Assembly: GCA_030040175.1 (NCBI GenBank)
Contig: JASHUF010000061.1
Location: forward strand, 1 to 5,419
Direction of reading: 5' to 3'
From: Acidobacteriaceae bacterium
GTDB lineage: Bacteria > Acidobacteriota > Terriglobia > Terriglobales > Acidobacteriaceae
Length of the DNA stretch: 5,419 nt
Every line of letters begins with the position of its first letter. The stretch's first letter is position 1. Of the stretch, positions 4,952 through 5,419 are shown piece by piece. A program made the translations under genes and the position numbers. The notes below the pieces were generated by a model. The model did not search any database, had not been told where the DNA came from, and worked only from the letters and a program-made list of their open reading frames with translations.

Positions 4952-5365
4952 TCAGTTGCGGAGCAGGCGAATGGCCTCCCACGCCGTGGCCAGGACCGCC
5001 AGGCTGAGGCCGACAAGGAGCGCCACCACCGATCCCCGGAGCCATTTCAGGCTACCATAAATCACCCCGGCGAAGACCAGGAGCCGGATCAGGAAGAAGA
5101 CCGCGGCCACCATGGTGCCGCGGGGAGCCTGCTGCCGGTCCATTTGGGCTTTGATGAAACGGATGAGCCGCCGCCACTCCAGAATGCTGGCTGCGGAGAT
5201 GGCTGTGCCGATGGCGAGCATGGCGGCGCTGCGCCAGTCCGAAGCCTTCCACACAATGAGCGCGGAGAGCGTGCCCAGAATGACGATGAGGCGCAGCGCG
5301 CGGCGGAGCAGGGCCTCGAGGCCGGAGTCGGTGAGGTTCGCCAGGGGATGGATCTCTTCCGTCAT
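4952..5365 (-). CDS. atpI: ATP synthase subunit I (AtpI-like assembly protein)
   Basis: The 137-residue protein has four predicted membrane helices at about 24-40, 44-62, 84-105 and 112-130. They are joined by a basic cytoplasmic loop (EWRRLIRFIKAQMDRQQ, 63-79). Sequence similarity in this family is low, so the call rests on size, four-helix topology and its position immediately before atpB. AtpI proteins sit in the inner membrane and help assemble the c-ring; some are linked to magnesium supply. The start ATG at 5365 overlaps the stop of the upstream gene (ATGA), indicating translational coupling, which fits its lack of a strong ribosome site. Confidence 0.85.
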   Translation of the reverse strand: MTEEIHPLANLTDSGLEALLRRALRLIVILGTLSALIVWKASDWRSAAMLAIGTAISAASILEWRRLIRFIKAQMDRQQAPRGTMVAAVFFLIRLLVFAGVIYGSLKWLRGSVVALLVGLSLAVLATAWEAIRLLRN

Positions 5366-5419
5366 GGCGCGGACCCCGCATTGCCGCCTTCTTTCGGATG
5401 GTCACCGCCGTTGTCGGCG
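5362..5419 (-). CDS. 3' end of the upstream gene in the atp cluster (possibly AtpZ)
   Basis: Reading the minus strand from the window edge, one frame is open for 18 codons, ending in DHPKEGGNAGSAP, then TGA at 5362-5364. That stop overlaps the atpI start by four bases (ATGA), the usual sign of a real upstream cistron. The Gly/Pro/Ala-rich hydrophilic tail would suit the C-terminus of AtpZ, a small membrane protein commonly encoded before atpI. The visible tail is too short to prove identity. Confidence 0.55.
   Translation of the reverse strand, partial: ADNGGDHPKEGGNAGSAP

Noticed and set aside
4894..5016. N-terminal extension of AtpB from the ATG at 5016
   Set aside because: The extra 41 residues are Pro/Arg/Ser-rich, lie inside atpI and its spacer, and do not resemble subunit a N-termini.

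Overview
The window looks like a chromosomal segment from a GC-rich bacterium, most likely an acidobacterium (Acidobacteriota, Terriglobia-like). This is inferred from protein style: the short AtpE with a signal-peptide-like leader, the AtpB N-terminus, and a secreted protein of a type I associate with that phylum. No rRNA, tRNA, transposase, integrase or CRISPR array is visible.

Layout from left to right. (1) 1-113: seven perfect tandem copies of a 7-bp unit run into the left edge, followed by a weak promoter-like stretch. (2) 114-1160 (+): a radical SAM protein of the SplB/COG1533 type. It converges on, and overlaps by 14 bp, a minus-strand methyltransferase-like gene (1147-1797). (3) That gene lies directly downstream of a bactofilin gene (1856-2239, -), and the two probably form one transcription unit. 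(4) 2240-2503 is a divergent intergenic region, with a good extended -10 site on the minus strand pointing at the bactofilin. (5) 2504-3394 (+): a secreted protein of unknown function. (6) A hairpin at 3400-3428 separates it from a minus-strand F-type ATP synthase membrane-sector cluster. In transcription order this is the last codons of an upstream gene (possibly atpZ), atpI (4952-5365), atpB (4150-4893) and atpE (3455-3754).

The ATP synthase cluster stops after atpE. No atpF or F1 gene follows, so the F0 core genes (a and c subunits plus the AtpI assembly helper) are separated from the peripheral-stalk and F1 genes, at least on this side. AtpI normally helps assemble the c-ring, AtpE forms the ring, and AtpB holds the proton or sodium half-channels and the essential arginine.

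The most unusual signal is a family of 7-bp tandem repeats with consensus AGCTNNT. Four short, diverged arrays fill the 395-bp gap between atpB and atpE in alternating orientation (+ - + -), making two large imperfect inverted repeats. A related, perfectly repeated array sits at the left edge of the window. Because the period is 7 and the unit junctions give TAG or TAA, the arrays place stop codons in successive reading frames, largely on both strands. I cannot name a described element that matches this, and its function, if any, is inference.
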